Shown: positions 7,031 through 8,509 of the stretch, in pieces
Layout: each line of letters begins with the position of its first letter
Position numbering within the stretch: position 1 is the first letter of the stretch
DNA from: Deltaproteobacteria bacterium
GTDB taxonomy: Bacteria > Desulfobacterota > Desulfobacteria > Desulfobacterales > ETH-SRB1
Assembly (NCBI GenBank): GCA_019314185.1
Contig: JAFCZU010000117.1
Coordinates: forward strand, 1 to 8,509
Direction of reading: 5' to 3'
Length of the DNA: 8,509 nucleotides
The notes under the pieces: generated by a model
Told to the model about the DNA's origin: nothing
Database searches by the model: none
Seen by the model: the letters and a program-made list of their open reading frames with translations, nothing else
Translations under genes and position numbers: made by a program

Positions 7031-7172
7031 AAGTGTGATGAATTCGTAAAAAGTCGAATTCATCAGGTGTTGGGTGTTAAGATAAAGCATTTAACTGTCA
7101 TATCAGATACTTAACACCTGTCGCTGTTCGTAAAAAAGTGATTTTTCGACTTTTTACGAGCTCATCAAGTGT
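7031..7172. mobile_element. MITE-like element, 130 bp, with 6-bp target duplication
   Basis: The element occupies 7037-7166. Its left end (7037-7056, beginning GATGAATTCG) is the inverse of its right end (7147-7166, ending CGAGCTCATC) at 18 of 20 positions. AAGTGT immediately flanks both ends (7031-7036 and 7167-7172), as expected for a target-site duplication. Inside, further inverted pairs are present: 11-bp arms 7036-7046/7055-7065, 9-bp arms 7073-7081/7110-7118, and 9-bp arms 7128-7136/7151-7159. No open reading frame of note lies within it, so it is non-autonomous; no transposase is visible in the window. The terminal inverted repeats plus an exact abutting duplication make chance unlikely. 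The parent transposon family cannot be named from this. Confidence 0.75.
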
Positions 7173-7177
7173 AAGGA
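7173..7177 (+). promoter_or_regulatory. Ribosome binding site of the GNA1162-like gene, abutting the MITE duplication
   Basis: AAGGA lies 10 nt before the ATG at 7188 and begins at the base directly after the target duplication. The insertion left the initiation signal of the downstream gene intact. Confidence 0.65.
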
Positions 7178-7187
7178 CGTTAATATT

Positions 7188-8509
7188 ATGAGGAAAAGAA
7201 ATCGCATAATAACAAGATTTTTGTTGCTGATAATTATATTAGTAAGTCTTTATCTTGCCGGATGCGTAGCTGCAGGCAAAAAAACCGCAATTATTTCCGA
7301 TATTAAAATAGCCTTTAAGGGAACTTATAAGGTTGATCCATACATGGAAAAGCATATGCCGCGAACCATTGCGGTTCTTCCCTTTATTAATGAATCAAAA
7401 AGCCAAAAAGGGGCTGAAGTTGTGCGCAGAGGTTTTTATAACCATCTCAGCTCTCTTCCATATAAAGATATGGAACTGTTCCGTATCGACCACCTGCTCA
7501 AAAAAGCAGGACTTGTTGATCCTGTTGACGTACACAAAATGCCGCCCGAAAAACTTAAGAAAATCCTGAATGTAGATGCGATTATTTTTGGAACTATTTC
7601 AAATTTTGACAAGCTCTTTGCCGGTATTTATTCTCAAGTCTCTGTTGGAGCTGAAATAAAGATGTACGATACCGAGGGGCATTTTCTGTGGTCAGGCAAG
7701 CATGTAGCGCGCATACATGAAGGCGGCATTTCTGCCAGTCCTGTCGGCATTGTTGCTTCAATTATTGCTGCCGGCATGAATATAAGAGATATACAATTGC
7801 TTAGAGCGTGCGACGATCTTTTCAGAGATATGGTCAAAACAATCCCCGCGATAAAATATGCCGAAGCGCTTAAAAAGCCGCGTATTGAGATGTTGGCACA
7901 GGATTCAAAAGGAGAACCAAGGAAAGCCGGTGATATAATTAAGGTGGCATTAAAAGGTGATTCAGGGATGCAGGCCTGGTTTGATATCAACGGTTTCAAA
8001 AAAGGTATTGACATGGAGGAGGTTGAACCTGGAGGATATGTAGGATCTTACAGTGTAGCGCCTGGCGACAATATAAAGGATATGGTTGTCACAGGGTATT
8101 TATCTGATGATGCCGGCAATACAGCAAGCCGGGTTGATACAATATGGACTGTAACCCTTGACACAATTTCGCCGGATGCCCCAAAAAATGTGATTGCCAC
8201 GGGTCGTGATAATACTGTTTTGTTAAGTTGGGATAAAAACGCGGAGGATGATCTTTCAAAATATCTAATTTACAAAAGCGATACTCCGCTCAGTGGTTTC
8301 AAAAAAATTGGACAAACCGAGTTCGCTGATTTTAAGGATGAAAATGCAGTAAATTTAAAATCCTGTTATTATAAAATTTCCGCCCTTGACCTCGCTAAGA
8401 ATGAAAGCAACAAGGAGGAACCTGTTACAGGCACGGCGGTGCCACCGGGTCCCACTTATGTAAAAGGCAAATTAGACAAGGATACAATATGGTACGCTGG
8501 AGCAAGCCC
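7188..8509 (+). CDS. GNA1162-like (DUF799) lipoprotein with Ig-like and FnIII modules, 3' end cut by window edge
   Basis: 440 codons without a stop to the right edge. A strongly basic N-terminus and long hydrophobic core lead to a textbook lipobox LAGC, Cys26 (no Asp at +2). Residues 59-225 match the GNA1162/DUF799 pattern: TIAVLPFINES, a helix, LFRIDHLLKKAGL, the PPEKLKKILNVDAIIFGTIS segment, and a strand ending in GHFLWSGKHVAR. Residues 231-325 form an Ig-like beta domain (GDIIKVALKGD ... EVEPGGYVGSYSVAPGD ... LSDDAGNTAS). Residues 328-418 are an FnIII module (VLLSWDKN, KYLIYKS, CYYKISALD). The final visible stretch, with DTIWYAGASP, looks like the entrance to another beta-rich domain, perhaps a beta-helix. 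In Neisseria and others GNA1162-like genes sit near CsgG-like genes, as here. It is probably the last visible member of the operon; more may follow. Confidence 0.9.
   Translation, partial: MRKRNRIITRFLLLIIILVSLYLAGCVAAGKKTAIISDIKIAFKGTYKVDPYMEKHMPRTIAVLPFINESKSQKGAEVVRRGFYNHLSSLPYKDMELFRIDHLLKKAGLVDPVDVHKMPPEKLKKILNVDAIIFGTISNFDKLFAGIYSQVSVGAEIKMYDTEGHFLWSGKHVARIHEGGISASPVGIVASIIAAGMNIRDIQLLRACDDLFRDMVKTIPAIKYAEALKKPRIEMLAQDSKGEPRKAGDIIKVALKGDSGMQAWFDINGFKKGIDMEEVEPGGYVGSYSVAPGDNIKDMVVTGYLSDDAGNTASRVDTIWTVTLDTISPDAPKNVIATGRDNTVLLSWDKNAEDDLSKYLIYKSDTPLSGFKKIGQTEFADFKDENAVNLKSCYYKISALDLAKNESNKEEPVTGTAVPPGPTYVKGKLDKDTIWYAGAS

Noticed and set aside
7634..8014. Minus-strand 126-aa open frame inside the GNA1162-like gene
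   Set aside because: The opposite frame has a recognised family pattern and lipobox; this one has no domain or start signal.

Overview
The window holds one divergently arranged locus of cell-envelope genes. The genome is AT-leaning and Gram-negative in character: Sec signal peptides, several lipoprotein signals, and CsgG-, FlgT- and GNA1162-like envelope domains. The gene style and the intergenic heptamer and palindromic repeats recall Desulfobacterota (Desulfobacterales-like) genomes, but no marker gene here proves that.

Layout. On the minus strand (1-1143, cut by the left edge) is an exported, probably lipid-anchored caspase-like (C14) protein. Its His-Cys dyad is intact and follows an N-terminal module I cannot name. 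A 270-bp divergent intergenic region follows, with a plausible minus-strand promoter and a 25-bp inverted repeat. All genes from 1414 to the right edge are on the plus strand. They are: a secreted FlgT/LPP20-like protein (1414-2487); a TPR lipoprotein fused to a CsgG-like domain (2600-4609); a secreted FlgO/TolB-N-like protein with about five fibronectin type III modules (4621-6597); a 94-aa secreted protein (6736-7020); and a GNA1162-like (DUF799) lipoprotein with an Ig-like and an FnIII module (7188 to the right edge, incomplete). The two outermost genes are cut by the window.

The plus-strand genes read as one operon. One junction is tight (11 nt). The three wider gaps are each filled by a different repeat: a heptamer array plus direct repeat (2475-2586), a palindromic repeat cluster (6610-6706), and a 130-bp MITE-like element with about 20-bp terminal inverted repeats and a 6-bp target duplication (7031-7172). 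Removing the last one leaves a 31-nt gap. No convincing rho-independent terminator was found.

All six products carry export signals. Four plus-strand proteins have N-terminal or central folds of the CsgG/FlgO/FlgT/GNA1162 type, used in outer-membrane-associated assemblies. The best reading is an envelope complex or export apparatus with protein-protein interaction modules (TPR, FnIII), possibly coupled to the divergent caspase-like protein. The function and the substrate are unknown; the coupling is inference from neighbourhood only.
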